Assembly (NCBI GenBank): GCA_965248685.1 | Contig: CBDFKC010000002.1 | Coordinates: forward strand, 372,001 to 436,000 | Length of the DNA: 64,000 nt | DNA from: VYFG01 sp965248685 | Lineage (GTDB): Bacteria; Pseudomonadota; Gammaproteobacteria; Arenicellales; Poriferihabitantaceae | Reading direction: 5' to 3' | Shown: positions 55,634-64,000 of the stretch, piece by piece | How positions within the stretch are numbered: position 1 is the first letter of the stretch | How the letters are laid out: every line of letters starts with the position of its first letter | Notes under the pieces: generated by a model | What the model was told of the DNA's origin: nothing | Seen by the model: the letters and a program-made list of their open reading frames with translations, nothing else | The model's database searches: none | Program-made: the position numbers and the translations under genes

Positions 55634-57037
55634 TTATGCAATCTGACTCGTACTAATTTCCTGACGGTAAATTTCCGGTCGAATATTGGCATTCATTTCA
55701 CACATTGAAACTGCCTCCCACTCTCCATTCCGTCTTACAACACCCTTAAATACACAGGCTTCCAGGCGTTGAATCGCGGTCTCTCCAAGAGGGTGCTGGA
55801 GATCACTTTGATTCATGAAATTATGCATTACCAGATTGACTCCTCTAACCTGGCCGCGCATACCAGCCCATATAAATGCGCCGGTTAAATCTCCATTTTT
55901 TAACATGTGCCACAGATAGACTAAGGATCGAATAATTACCACTGGGCGGCGAATCAGGGCCCCAAGCTTCTGGGCCATAGAGAGCATGGGCGACGTGGTG
56001 CTGGCGCCAAGACCACCAAAGGTGGTCAACAAGGAACTCCAAAACATACGCCCGGCTGGTGACTGACTTTCCAGGTTGACGATACATCTATCCCGGGGTC
56101 GTATTAATAGGGTTGCGCTGCTGCTGCATTGAGGATGTCCGAAAAGCAAATGGTCCCTTGGAAGTTTTTTGCCCAGTGCATTTTCTAACTCACTCCAAAC
56201 TTGCTCTGAAGTGATCGGATTGGGGGATATTTTTGTCCTCCCAATTTCTGCTTCAGTTTGAAAACTGATGGTACGGCAGACATCCAGATTTTCTGTGCGC
56301 GCGGTAATCCACTGGATAATGTCCTGAAGGCTTTGCAGATTTTTTTGGACCACGGTGACGGTTTGGGCCGCTACAATATGATGTCCGGTTTGTTGGCGTA
56401 TCCCCATGACCAGATTAACCAGTTGATCCCGGAGCGGGTTCAACTGACCTTCGCGATTCAGCGATTTAACCGGATACCCAGGACGACCAGTCATGGTGAT
56501 ATCAATATGGACACTGAGTTTACGCAATCCTCCAGCGTTGACCAATAGAGCAAAATACTCGGGTTGTTCCAGCAAGACTTGGCCATGGGTCATCAACATG
56601 GGCACCAAACCTGATTGGGTGGCATAGCGAAGTACCTCGACGAGTTCATTGGGGCGCCCTGCCCTAAAATATGCTTCCACTACATCGCCACCAGTGATCT
56701 GCAGGTTGCCCCCCTCCCCCATGATTGTCCGGTGAGCGTCAATTTGTTGCTTCATCTGTATTAATGGCACCAGCGGCACTTTATTGGCTGCCTTGGGCAA
56801 ATAACAGTGGCTACAACCGAATGAACAATATGATGGTCCCAGGGTATATCCGCATTGCACCCAGTGCTTTCCGAGAATCTGGTTCGGTTGACGGAGTGAA
56901 TCCGGAAGTCGTTGCCACCTATCTCTTAATTTTTGAACCTTATCCCTCGATACAGGACGACAAATTAACTGCATACTTCGTACAAGCTGTAACCCGCAGA
57001 ACTTAATTATGCGCCAATAGTCTGACAATTTGATCAT
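55634..57037 (-). CDS. Radical SAM protein of unknown function
   Basis: A 467-residue protein with the radical SAM cluster motif C-x3-C-x2-C in PSYCSFGCSHCYLP near residue 75, followed by the GGE-like ITGGDVVEAYF near residue 115. The order of motifs (cluster, GG, then beta-alpha repeats with VHIDITMTGRPGYP) fits the partial TIM barrel. The C-terminal half has further Cys and an apparent helical tail but no SPASM pattern that I can confirm. Substrate unknown. It is transcribed toward the hydantoinase gene and shares a 150-base divergent promoter region with the DUF547 gene. Confidence 0.85.
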   Translation of the reverse strand: MIKLSDYWRIIKFCGLQLVRSMQLICRPVSRDKVQKLRDRWQRLPDSLRQPNQILGKHWVQCGYTLGPSYCSFGCSHCYLPKAANKVPLVPLIQMKQQIDAHRTIMGEGGNLQITGGDVVEAYFRAGRPNELVEVLRYATQSGLVPMLMTHGQVLLEQPEYFALLVNAGGLRKLSVHIDITMTGRPGYPVKSLNREGQLNPLRDQLVNLVMGIRQQTGHHIVAAQTVTVVQKNLQSLQDIIQWITARTENLDVCRTISFQTEAEIGRTKISPNPITSEQVWSELENALGKKLPRDHLLFGHPQCSSSATLLIRPRDRCIVNLESQSPAGRMFWSSLLTTFGGLGASTTSPMLSMAQKLGALIRRPVVIIRSLVYLWHMLKNGDLTGAFIWAGMRGQVRGVNLVMHNFMNQSDLQHPLGETAIQRLEACVFKGVVRRNGEWEAVSMCEMNANIRPEIYRQEISTSQIA

Positions 57038-57190
57038 TTCCTGAATCTTTAAATCTTCCTTGTAGAATCGGGGATTAAATTAAACAATGAACCGGTTGAA
57101 TTCTCTGGATTGATTGAACAGTCCACAAAATAGATATTTCCGTATCTGACCGTATGAACGCCAATTAATTTAGTTTTGTTAAAAGTACTT

Positions 57191-58027
57191 ATGAATCTTA
57201 ATCGATATACCCCAGTGAATACCCTCATATTTTGGAAGATTATTCTATTTGTAGTTTGCGTGATGATTACCATGGCATTGGCAAAAAGTCTAAATGCCGC
57301 GGAAAAAATTGATCACCAAATTTGGCAAGGAATATTGCAGCAGTATGTGGATAATGAAGGATTGGTTAATTATCAGGCATTGTCAAAAAATCGGGAAGCT
57401 TTTGATCAATATGTCGGTGTCATAGAAACCGTCAGTCCCGCAACTAATCCCGAATTATTCCCAAGTAGCGCTGCAGAATTGGCATACTACATTAATTCTT
57501 ACAATGTGATGGTCTTCAATGGGGTCTTGGATCGCGGGCCAGAGGCTCAGAGCGTCTGGCGAGGTTTGATATCGGGTCTTAATTTCTTTGTAAGAATGGA
57601 TATCATTATTGGCGGCGAAGAAACAAATTTAAAGGAATTAGAAGACGACGTTATCAGGGACAGGTATAAAGATCCGCGGATTCACGCTGCACTGAATTGC
57701 GCGTCAATCGGCTGTCCTCGATTGATTCGCGAGCCCTATGAAGCGAATAAACTTGAGCAGCAGCTCGACGCTGCTATGATCGAATTTCTTAACGATCCAA
57801 TCCATGTATCTCCCGACCACAATAAACAACGTGTTGGCCTTTCCAAAATATTTGACTGGTATGAATCGGATTTTCTGGACTATGAGACGACCCAGGATAA
57901 CGCTTCTGGTAGTACGGACAGTCGATTGATTGATTTCGTTAATCGATATCGACCGGTGGCGGCGCAGATTCCAAATACCTATGATGTATATATCCTGGAG
58001 TATGATAAGCGAATAAATAGTCAGTAG
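57191..58027 (+). CDS. DUF547 family exported protein
   Basis: About 278 residues from ATG 57191 (a TTG at 57176 would add five residues). An N-terminal hydrophobic segment (LIFWKIILFVVCVMITMAL) ends near AKSLNAAEK, a likely signal peptide. The DUF547 domain shows AYYINSYNVMVFNGVL near residue 95 and HAALNCASIGCPRLIREPYE near residue 165, both diagnostic. The conserved Asn-Cys and Cys-Pro residues suggest a transglutaminase-like fold with a catalytic Cys; activity is unproven for the family. Confidence 0.85.
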   Translation: MNLNRYTPVNTLIFWKIILFVVCVMITMALAKSLNAAEKIDHQIWQGILQQYVDNEGLVNYQALSKNREAFDQYVGVIETVSPATNPELFPSSAAELAYYINSYNVMVFNGVLDRGPEAQSVWRGLISGLNFFVRMDIIIGGEETNLKELEDDVIRDRYKDPRIHAALNCASIGCPRLIREPYEANKLEQQLDAAMIEFLNDPIHVSPDHNKQRVGLSKIFDWYESDFLDYETTQDNASGSTDSRLIDFVNRYRPVAAQIPNTYDVYILEYDKRINSQ

Positions 58028-58088
58028 GTGGTCCTGGAGATCTGAGGCCGCGGTTTGATGTAGGTTCCCTGCAACCGATTTTTTGCCG

Positions 58089-59075
58089 ATGAATATATCA
58101 AAACTGAATCCAATCGAGTCTGCCTCTGTTTTGTTCACCCCTGTGAGTCTAGAGCGCAGTGGGCTAAAAGATTTCTCTGATTGGGTGAAAAACAATCGTG
58201 CAGTCATTGATCAACAGATTCATGTGTCGGGAGTGTTACTTTTCCGGGGCTTTAAAATTTCCTCTGCGCTCGAGTTCAGAACGGCCAGCGCCGCTATTTG
58301 TCCTGATTTACGGGAGTACACTGGTGGCGATTCTCCTCGAATCGATGTATGCGACAAAGTTTACACCTCGTCTGAGTATCCGTCTCACCTGGAAGTTTTA
58401 CTGCACAATGAATTATCCTATGCCGGGTGGTCCCCGCGGCGGGTTTTCTTCGGTTGCCTGATTCCATCAGAATCTGGAGGAGAAACCCATATCGCCGATG
58501 GTCGACAGATATACACTGGGTTGGACAAAGGCGTTCGTGAATTATTCGAAAGTCAGGGGATAACTTACCTGCAACATCTCTGGGATGCCAATGGTGAGCC
58601 CGGAATCGGAAAATCCTGGCAACAAACTTTTGAAACCGAAGAGAAGGAAATAGCGGAAAAATATTTGAAAGAGTCCGCCATGAGCTTTCAATGGACGTCC
58701 CGAGGGATTCGTACTGCGGCCCGCAAACAGGCGGTAGTTAAGCACCCCGTTACCGGGGAACGTTGCTGGCACAACCAAGCTGATCAATGGCATCGGGGTA
58801 TGGCCAGCGTAAAGGATTCAGTATCTGGTTTGGCAACAGAAATACTTAAGCCAGATACTACCTCTGGCACCGAAACATTGGGTAACCATGCAACTTTTGG
58901 TGATGGTACAGAAATTGACGTTGAAGCGCTGCAACATATACGTGAGGTGTCGCGACAGCATGAGATCGTATTCTCCTGGAAGCAGGGAGATATTATGATG
59001 ATCGATAACATTCTATCGATGCATGGACGCAAGCCGTTTACTGGCCATCGCCAGGTCTTGGTCGCGATGGCCTGA
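58089..59075 (+). CDS. TauD/TfdA-family Fe(II)/2-oxoglutarate dioxygenase (SyrP-like)
   Basis: About 328 residues from ATG 58089. The iron site is of the His-x-Glu type in LLHNELSYAGWSPRR (near residue 105), with the distal His in LSMHGRKPFTGHR near the C-terminus and an Arg after it that would bind 2-oxoglutarate. Gly-rich GGETHIADGRQIY lies between. This HNE variant is found in the SyrP-like branch, which hydroxylates amino acids or peptides in secondary metabolism. Substrate unknown. It follows the DUF547 gene by about 60 bases and is convergent with the FkbM gene. Confidence 0.88.
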   Translation: MNISKLNPIESASVLFTPVSLERSGLKDFSDWVKNNRAVIDQQIHVSGVLLFRGFKISSALEFRTASAAICPDLREYTGGDSPRIDVCDKVYTSSEYPSHLEVLLHNELSYAGWSPRRVFFGCLIPSESGGETHIADGRQIYTGLDKGVRELFESQGITYLQHLWDANGEPGIGKSWQQTFETEEKEIAEKYLKESAMSFQWTSRGIRTAARKQAVVKHPVTGERCWHNQADQWHRGMASVKDSVSGLATEILKPDTTSGTETLGNHATFGDGTEIDVEALQHIREVSRQHEIVFSWKQGDIMMIDNILSMHGRKPFTGHRQVLVAMA

Positions 59076-59084
59076 AGGCCAAAT

Positions 59085-59948
59085 TCAGACCTTCAGTCTA
59101 GCCAGTACAAAATCTTTTCTGCTATGCGAGATTGCTAACACATTGGCGGCGCCAAGTTCCCAGGGTTGATCGGAATACCGTAATGACAATGTCTCTGGCT
59201 GATATACCGCGCAATCGTAACCAAACTGTTGCAATTCGGCGACTAATTCGTGGCTCGATACACCGTACCGTTTTGAACAGCCATTCATTTCAATTTGCAG
59301 AACTGGTGGGTTTTGGTCACGCAACAATGCCTCCGCTCCGCGCAGGGCGAACGGTTCAAAACCTTCAATATCAAATTTGGCCATAGCATATTTATGGGCT
59401 GGAAGGTACTTATCCAGACGGACCGTTTTGATGGATTGGGATTGATTGCTGGATTCAGTATTAGTACTGATATGGGCTGTACAGTCATCTAGGCCCGGGT
59501 TAAACGAAACCACAGTTTGTGTGTCGGAAACCCCGTACTGGTGTATCTCGATATTTTCGAAATTATTGCGATTGATGGCTTCCGTCAATCTGGTGGCCGG
59601 AATCTTCCCAGGTTCGAATGCGTCGATATGTCCGCTTTCGCCAATAATTGAAGCCGCGAGAAACGTGTATAAGCCGATATTTGCACCGACATCGATAAAT
59701 CGGTCCCCAGGTCTTAAATAATCGAGAATAAAGCGCATTTCAGAATAGTCGGGTAATCCTGAAAAGTACCAGGCTGCGCTAGTCGATTTGCTATCTGGAT
59801 AGCATAGCAATTCCGATCCATGGTAATTGAAAAGCATGGGCTGATTAGTGAGACGTTTACGATATTGCCAGCGTATAAACCGACGTACCGCAGCGAATCG
59901 AAAATCCTTGTTCGCCGGGTGCTGCCAAATGCGGTGTAGCAAATTCAT
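59085..59948 (-). CDS. FkbM-family SAM-dependent methyltransferase
   Basis: A 287-residue protein with the SAM-binding loop RFIDVGANIGLYTFLAA near residue 90, the acidic HIDAFEPG strand 2 end near residue 112 and the MAKFDIEGFEPFALRGAE motif near residue 195 that marks the FkbM family. Such enzymes methylate hydroxyl groups on sugars or polyketides. The N-terminal 60 residues are basic and may contact the partner. No glycan cluster surrounds it, so the substrate is open. Confidence 0.87.
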   Translation of the reverse strand: MNLLHRIWQHPANKDFRFAAVRRFIRWQYRKRLTNQPMLFNYHGSELLCYPDSKSTSAAWYFSGLPDYSEMRFILDYLRPGDRFIDVGANIGLYTFLAASIIGESGHIDAFEPGKIPATRLTEAINRNNFENIEIHQYGVSDTQTVVSFNPGLDDCTAHISTNTESSNQSQSIKTVRLDKYLPAHKYAMAKFDIEGFEPFALRGAEALLRDQNPPVLQIEMNGCSKRYGVSSHELVAELQQFGYDCAVYQPETLSLRYSDQPWELGAANVLAISHSRKDFVLARLKV

Positions 59949-60083
59949 AACTCGTCAATAAACTTTTGTGACCAAATTAGAAACTATAAAAGACGGCATT
60001 AGCCCCAGTCATTTAATACGATTATTACCAAATAATTTCCACACCGGACCCAATCTATTATTTGTTTACAGGCTCGTAATTTA

Positions 60084-60590
60084 CTATGTAACGCTATGAG
60101 ATAGCGCTATCTTTGGGTTATCCACCAGAGTCTGGTAGACCACACAATATCGTTCAGTCAGTTTAATCAGACTTTCCAATTGCTGTGGGTCGGCGTCGCA
60201 ATCCAGTGCGAAATCAAGTCTGATTGCCTTAAAACCAACGGGTGCGTCTTTGGCCACTGCCAGCGTGCCTCGAAAATCCAGATCACCTTCGGCACTCACT
60301 GTGGCATCGTGTAAATCTACGCCAATTGCGGTAGCGACAGCATTCAGTGTGACCCCGGCGCAGGCTACCAGGGCTTCCAGTAACATGTCCCCGGAGCATG
60401 CCGACAAGCCATTGCCGCCAGTGGCTGGATGCAAGCCTGCTTCGACGATAGTTCGTCCGGTGTCTACTTTACAGGTTATTCCCTCGCCAATCCTGGATTG
60501 GGACTTCAGGGTAATCGTGGCGAGCTCAGGATTAGCTTTATACTGATCTTTGAGCGGTGCCTGCAGTTCCTTTAATTCGTTTGCGTTCAT
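60084..60590 (-). CDS. OsmC/Ohr-family protein
   Basis: A 168-residue OsmC-like protein. The first conserved Cys is in EALVACAGVTLNAVATAIG near residue 76 and the second in LTERYCVVYQTLV near residue 147, the spacing of the peroxidatic and resolving Cys of the family. It is expected to reduce organic hydroperoxides, although many OsmC-like proteins have no known substrate. It lies 98 bases after the aconitase X small subunit gene on the same strand and might be part of that transcript. Confidence 0.9.
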   Translation of the reverse strand: MNANELKELQAPLKDQYKANPELATITLKSQSRIGEGITCKVDTGRTIVEAGLHPATGGNGLSACSGDMLLEALVACAGVTLNAVATAIGVDLHDATVSAEGDLDFRGTLAVAKDAPVGFKAIRLDFALDCDADPQQLESLIKLTERYCVVYQTLVDNPKIALSHSVT

Positions 60591-60688
60591 AATAATTTTC
60601 TAGTTAGTTAAACCGGGTCCAGGTTGACCTCCTGAATTCAGAATAATTCAGCTTAAAAAGTAAATCCCAGTCTGCTCTGCCTATGGAG

Positions 60689-61108
60689 CTATGCCGGGCG
60701 GTCGATCACGATTTCTCCTTTCGATGGGTTCACAGTAACCATGTCTCCGTTAGTAATCAGGCTGGTGACATCGCCATCTTCGAATCGGTCGCACAATGCC
60801 ATATTCGCCAACGCACCCCCTTGGGCAAGAATCGGATTGGCCCGGTTAAATAATATAGCAACCGGCGCAACCCCTCGGGAAACCATTTCGTGAAGCATCC
60901 AGGCGGTTGCAACGCCACCTTTCGCAGTATTGACCACCAGAACTTTGTTCACATAACTTTGCCCTGCTAATTTATGTTGAGGTCGCGAAAAAATTCCCTG
61001 GATCCGGTCGAGATCGTAGCGCGCGGAAAAGTTATCATCAGTAACTAGGGCTTCACCACTAACCACTGGGCCAACTCCCGGATGACACCTGAGCACACGT
61101 TGTTTCAT
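60689..61108 (-). CDS. Aconitase X swivel (small) subunit
   Basis: A 139-residue DUF126 protein, the swivelling domain of aconitase X. Conserved features are GEALVTDDNFSARYDLD near the N-terminus, the NTAKGGVATAWMLHEM stretch (residues ~57-72), the NPILAQGGALANMAL stretch and the closing NPSKGEIVIDRPA. Its ATG shares one base with the stop of the large subunit gene (TAATG), which shows coupled translation. In bacteria the two-subunit type I enzyme usually acts on cis-3-hydroxy-L-proline, in archaea on mevalonate 5-phosphate. Confidence 0.92.
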   Translation of the reverse strand: MKQRVLRCHPGVGPVVSGEALVTDDNFSARYDLDRIQGIFSRPQHKLAGQSYVNKVLVVNTAKGGVATAWMLHEMVSRGVAPVAILFNRANPILAQGGALANMALCDRFEDGDVTSLITNGDMVTVNPSKGEIVIDRPA

Positions 61109-62355
61109 TAGACTATCTCTCCCGCTATCGCCGAGGCAACACAGTCTTTCATACTCGCCAGGGTTGGCTTGTAACCATATCCGCCGATAATATTAACGAG
61201 TTTAGCCGAGTTGCTTAGAAGCGTGGTCCAGCCATTAGCCTCTCCCATTTCCCTTGCGTAGCTTTGATAGAAACACATACCCTGCAATACCAAACCTCCT
61301 GCTCGTTCGATTCGACTGGCAATTCCCATACGACGAGCATCCGCGGCAACCACCGGCGACGTTACAGCGAGCAATGCAGTACCGTGGTGTATCCGTTTAC
61401 CTTCGAGCAGATTGGCTAGATCATTAATTTCCACCAGAGAAAGCTGGGGTGCAGAAAATACCACTACGTCCACTTTATCTCCCTGGGCGCCGTAGGAATC
61501 CAGAAATGATGCAAAATCCTCCTGACAAATTTTGTTCGTCGGAATTTTATCCGGATCACATATCGCATCGAGGCTTGAAGCCTCCGGCGTGATTCCCACA
61601 ATATGGAATAGCGGAACTGATCCGAAGCTAGCCATTGCAGCACCGAGATGTTTGAGCTCATCAGAATTTGGAACCCGGGTAATTCCCGAAATGACAGGCA
61701 CATCCCAGTAGGAACCGGTTTCCCTGCCTACCAGAGCGCCCAATACCCCCCACTCCGATAAATCCTGAGGTTGATAACTGACTTCAAACCGTCGGGTTGC
61801 CCGTCTGTTTTGATCCAGATGTAAACCATATCGCGGCGTTCTGCCAGTCAGTCCCGCCGCCAGAGCCGAAGGTCCACCTTCAAAGTTGGAGTAGGCGCCA
61901 AGGACACTATTGCAATAAATTACCACTCCCGTATCGCCGTATGCCAGATGTTCTCCCCGTACCGGAGGCATAATAGTTTGATAGTTGATACAGGTATTTG
62001 TCATCAAAATACCGAGGGCCTCAAAAGCATGGATGGCGCGCCGCTCAATATTAGCCATATGCTCGGTTTGTTTAAGGGTCTGATAGTGGTCAAAGTCGAT
62101 TCCCCTGGGATCGGTGATCATGGGAATGCATACTTCGCGAACCTGCTTCGGATAACTTGCCAACTTTTCTATAAATACAACACCGGCTTCACCCAGAGAT
62201 TCCGTATCAGCCATCATATGGGATTGGGTTACTGGCACTAGATCTTCGGCGTCAAAAAATCGTCCTACTTCGAGCATATGCTGGATCGCCCACTGTCGGG
62301 GATATCCCATCTCACCGTCCAGCATGGCTTGTTCATATTTATCTAAACGCATCAT
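61108..62355 (-). CDS. Aconitase X catalytic (large) subunit
   Basis: A 415-residue DUF521 protein, the iron-sulfur dehydratase subunit of aconitase X. Cys residues expected to ligate the cluster appear in MTNTCINYQ near residue 117, and in LQGMCFYQSYAREMG near residue 355; NSVLGAYSNFEGGPSALAAG near residue 150 is the diagnostic family stretch. By homology the bacterial enzyme dehydrates cis-3-hydroxy-L-proline, but the neighbouring acyl-CoA genes do not obviously fit proline catabolism, so the substrate here is uncertain. The cluster's gene order is CoA transferase, enoyl-CoA hydratase, large subunit, small subunit. Confidence 0.93.
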   Translation of the reverse strand: MMRLDKYEQAMLDGEMGYPRQWAIQHMLEVGRFFDAEDLVPVTQSHMMADTESLGEAGVVFIEKLASYPKQVREVCIPMITDPRGIDFDHYQTLKQTEHMANIERRAIHAFEALGILMTNTCINYQTIMPPVRGEHLAYGDTGVVIYCNSVLGAYSNFEGGPSALAAGLTGRTPRYGLHLDQNRRATRRFEVSYQPQDLSEWGVLGALVGRETGSYWDVPVISGITRVPNSDELKHLGAAMASFGSVPLFHIVGITPEASSLDAICDPDKIPTNKICQEDFASFLDSYGAQGDKVDVVVFSAPQLSLVEINDLANLLEGKRIHHGTALLAVTSPVVAADARRMGIASRIERAGGLVLQGMCFYQSYAREMGEANGWTTLLSNSAKLVNIIGGYGYKPTLASMKDCVASAIAGEIV

Positions 62356-62412
62356 GTTCCTGGGTCCGATCTTGATATCAAAATGCTACACAGAAGAACT
62401 GACAATTGGCAA

Positions 62413-63198
62413 CTAAATTTTCCACGGAGGTGGTTTCTTCTCGAAGAAATTGCGAATTCCAGATTGGGCCTCCTGCCCTTCCCAACAATCGGCCAGCAAT
62501 TGCGCAGTGTACTGTCGAATCTGCTCGGGATCGTGGGTCGACACAGTGTTGATCAGGTCCTTGGTCAAGGCGACCGCCTCAGGGGCACAGTTTAACAGTT
62601 CACCGATTTCCAGTTCTATGGCCTGGTCGAGCTGCTCCGCGCTGACCGCTTTGTCGAGTAGTCCCAGGGTCACAGCTTCATCACCCTTGAAAAAGTGGGC
62701 ATTCAAGAAGCACCTGCGAGCATTTTTGACGCCAATTCTGGCGATAAGATAGGGGGAAATATTCGCTGGGGTTAGCCCAAGCCTGGTTTCGGTAACCGAA
62801 AACAATGCATCCTGGACTCCTATTGCGATATCGCAAACCGAAATAAGTCCTATACCACCAGCAAAGGCCTGGCCATTTACCCTGGCGATCAGCGGTTTAT
62901 TCAATTGATTTAACTGTTTGAGCATCTTACCGAGGATTTCGCTTTGTGCGATCCGTTGTTCCCGGTTTCGGTTAAAGTTATCCTGCATCCATCCAAGGTC
63001 AGCACCCGCGCAAAAACTTTTTCCAGCTCCACTTAAAATTACCGCGCGGACCTCATTACTATTATGTAACAACGCCGTTGCAGACAGAATTTCCGCCATC
63101 ATCTCGGCACTCATGGCATTATGTTTGTGCGGGCGATTGAGCAGGAATGTTGCAATACCGCGGGAGTCAATTTCGACCTGAAGTGTTTCATAGTTCAT
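62413..63198 (-). CDS. Enoyl-CoA hydratase/isomerase family protein
   Basis: A 261-residue crotonase-fold enzyme. The oxyanion-hole segments are SGAGKSFCAGADLGWM near residue 60 and GQAFAGGIGLISVCDIAI near residue 110; the region after (VTETRLGLTPANISPYL) carries the residues that in methylglutaconyl-CoA hydratases and enoyl-CoA hydratases supply acid-base catalysis. The resemblance is best to the methylglutaconyl-CoA hydratase type, judged by eye. It overlaps the upstream CoA transferase gene by four bases (ATGA), so the two are co-translated. Confidence 0.9.
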   Translation of the reverse strand: MNYETLQVEIDSRGIATFLLNRPHKHNAMSAEMMAEILSATALLHNSNEVRAVILSGAGKSFCAGADLGWMQDNFNRNREQRIAQSEILGKMLKQLNQLNKPLIARVNGQAFAGGIGLISVCDIAIGVQDALFSVTETRLGLTPANISPYLIARIGVKNARRCFLNAHFFKGDEAVTLGLLDKAVSAEQLDQAIELEIGELLNCAPEAVALTKDLINTVSTHDPEQIRQYTAQLLADCWEGQEAQSGIRNFFEKKPPPWKI

Positions 63199-64000
63199 TT
63201 TGTTAGATTCCTCCAGGTGGGTATTTGATTGATTTCATGCTCTTCCATTTCAGCGGAATTATGGCATGCCTGTTGGTTGAATTTTCCGGGATAGTTGTAT
63301 TCGTTCAAACCATAGAGACCACGTTGTAAAGATTGGGGGTGTTGATAAATTTCACTGACTTTGGGAATTGGTTCAAAGCAACAGTCGATGTTCCCAAACC
63401 GATTGATCCAGTATTTAAGTGGATGTTGACCAAATAGATCTGCCACTTCATTTATCAAATCTGCCTGCGGCAATGGTTCGAACTGGCGAGAAATCCAGCC
63501 GAGAGTGTTAACCTCGCGGCAAAAGTTCTCCCAGAATTTTGTCTCGAGGGCGCCAAGGGTCACGTGGCGACTATCTGAGGTTGCATAGATGTTGTAACAG
63601 GCAGCGCCACCACCAAGCAATTGAAGCTCACGATTGCCAGCATCAGCCATAGTTGAATGGGCCAGATACTGCCAGGAGAGTATGGTTTCGTATAGTGAAA
63701 CATCAATGTAGGTCCCCGTTCCTTGAGTACCACGTGAGACCAATGCTGCCAGAATTGCGGTGACTGCATTCATGCCGCCACTATGATCTGCGATTAGTGG
63801 AAGAATAGTCGCTGGTTGTTGGCTGTAGCTAAACAGTCCGGCCGCAGCGTTATAGTTGATGTCATGTCCGGCGCGATATTTATTTGGACCTTCCTGGCCA
63901 TAACCACTGAGGGAACAATATATCAGTGATGGATTAGTCTGTTTTAGTGTTTCCCAACCTAGACCAAGTCGTTGCAAAACTTCAGGGCGAAATGATTCGA
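63195..64000 (-). CDS. CaiB/BaiF family (class III) CoA transferase, partial
   Basis: The visible 268 codons run off the right edge of the window. The frame is open to base 64000 and reads ESFRPEVLQRLGLGW, the typical segment just after the family's catalytic Asp-containing region, so the N-terminal ~100-120 residues are missing. Further family features are LIYCSLSGYGQEGPN, AGHDINYNAAAG and GTGTYIDVSLYETILSW. The enzyme moves CoA between carboxylic acids. It leads into the enoyl-CoA hydratase gene with a four-base overlap, so it likely activates the substrate of that enzyme. Confidence 0.92.
   Translation of the reverse strand, partial: ESFRPEVLQRLGLGWETLKQTNPSLIYCSLSGYGQEGPNKYRAGHDINYNAAAGLFSYSQQPATILPLIADHSGGMNAVTAILAALVSRGTQGTGTYIDVSLYETILSWQYLAHSTMADAGNRELQLLGGGAACYNIYATSDSRHVTLGALETKFWENFCREVNTLGWISRQFEPLPQADLINEVADLFGQHPLKYWINRFGNIDCCFEPIPKVSEIYQHPQSLQRGLYGLNEYNYPGKFNQQACHNSAEMEEHEINQIPTWRNLTK

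Noticed and set aside
1..64000. CRISPR arrays, rRNA or tRNA genes
   Set aside because: No regularly spaced short repeats and no recognisable rRNA or tRNA sequence was found on reading through, although a tRNA scan was not possible.

Overview
The window looks like a chromosomal stretch of a gammaproteobacterium, probably an environmental or marine one. The basis is the gene families present (RadC-type accessory proteins, an IS21 element, a fused hydantoinase/oxoprolinase, bacterial aconitase X, a TauD-type dioxygenase); no rRNA or other marker gene is present to settle taxonomy. The left 49 kb is accessory DNA. The right 15 kb (49051-64000) is ordinary chromosome-like metabolism.

The accessory part is organised by a resolvase-less Tn3-family transposon of 3238 bp that encodes only TnpA and has unusually long (about 84 bp) terminal inverted repeats. 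Three near-identical copies lie in the same orientation: A (1-524, cut by the window edge), B (34748-37985) and C (45813-49050). The DNA just inside A and B carries the same 5 bp, TCTCT (525-529 and 34743-34747). The DNA between B and C is likewise bounded by AAGAT (37986-37990 and 45808-45812). This Tn-TSD-segment-TSD-Tn arrangement is expected if each intervening segment was a circle fused to the chromosome through the transposon, by an unresolved cointegrate or by recombination between Tn copies; it could also be an assembly artefact joining separate circles. When the ends of segment 1 are joined at TCTCT, a reading frame split between 34427-34747 and 530-751 becomes continuous.

Segment 1 (525-34747, about 34.2 kb) carries, in order: an IS21-family insertion (770-3396); a XerC/XerD dif-like site (3451-3478); a tightly packed minus-strand operon of large uncharacterised proteins (625, 1631, 1086 and 1182 aa, with DUF6603-like and DUF4056-like members) preceded by a truncated subtilase; a long ParB-like protein between two copies of a 28-bp repeat; a likely defence pair (AAA_13-type ATPase plus an ATPase-Mrr nuclease fusion); two RadC-family genes; a VapBC toxin-antitoxin pair; and a KAP-type NTPase gene broken by a fourth, degenerate Tn3-family copy (D, 29578-34426) that is itself interrupted by an IS1182-like element. 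ParB, dif, RadC and toxin-antitoxin genes suggest a plasmid-like origin, although no replication initiator or integrase was recognised.

Segment 2 (37986-45812, about 7.8 kb) carries a putative operon of three Sec-exported proteins (one with a weak MACPF-like motif, one unknown, one with PASTA repeats), several small orphan genes, dispersed direct repeats and a PemK/MazF-like toxin-like gene.

The right flank holds an ArsR-type regulator divergent from an MFS transporter, an unknown membrane/coiled-coil protein, a fused HyuA-HyuB ATP-dependent amidohydrolase, a radical SAM protein, a DUF547 protein, a TauD-family dioxygenase, an FkbM methyltransferase, an OsmC-family protein and a catabolic-looking minus-strand cluster: CoA transferase, enoyl-CoA hydratase, and the two subunits of aconitase X.
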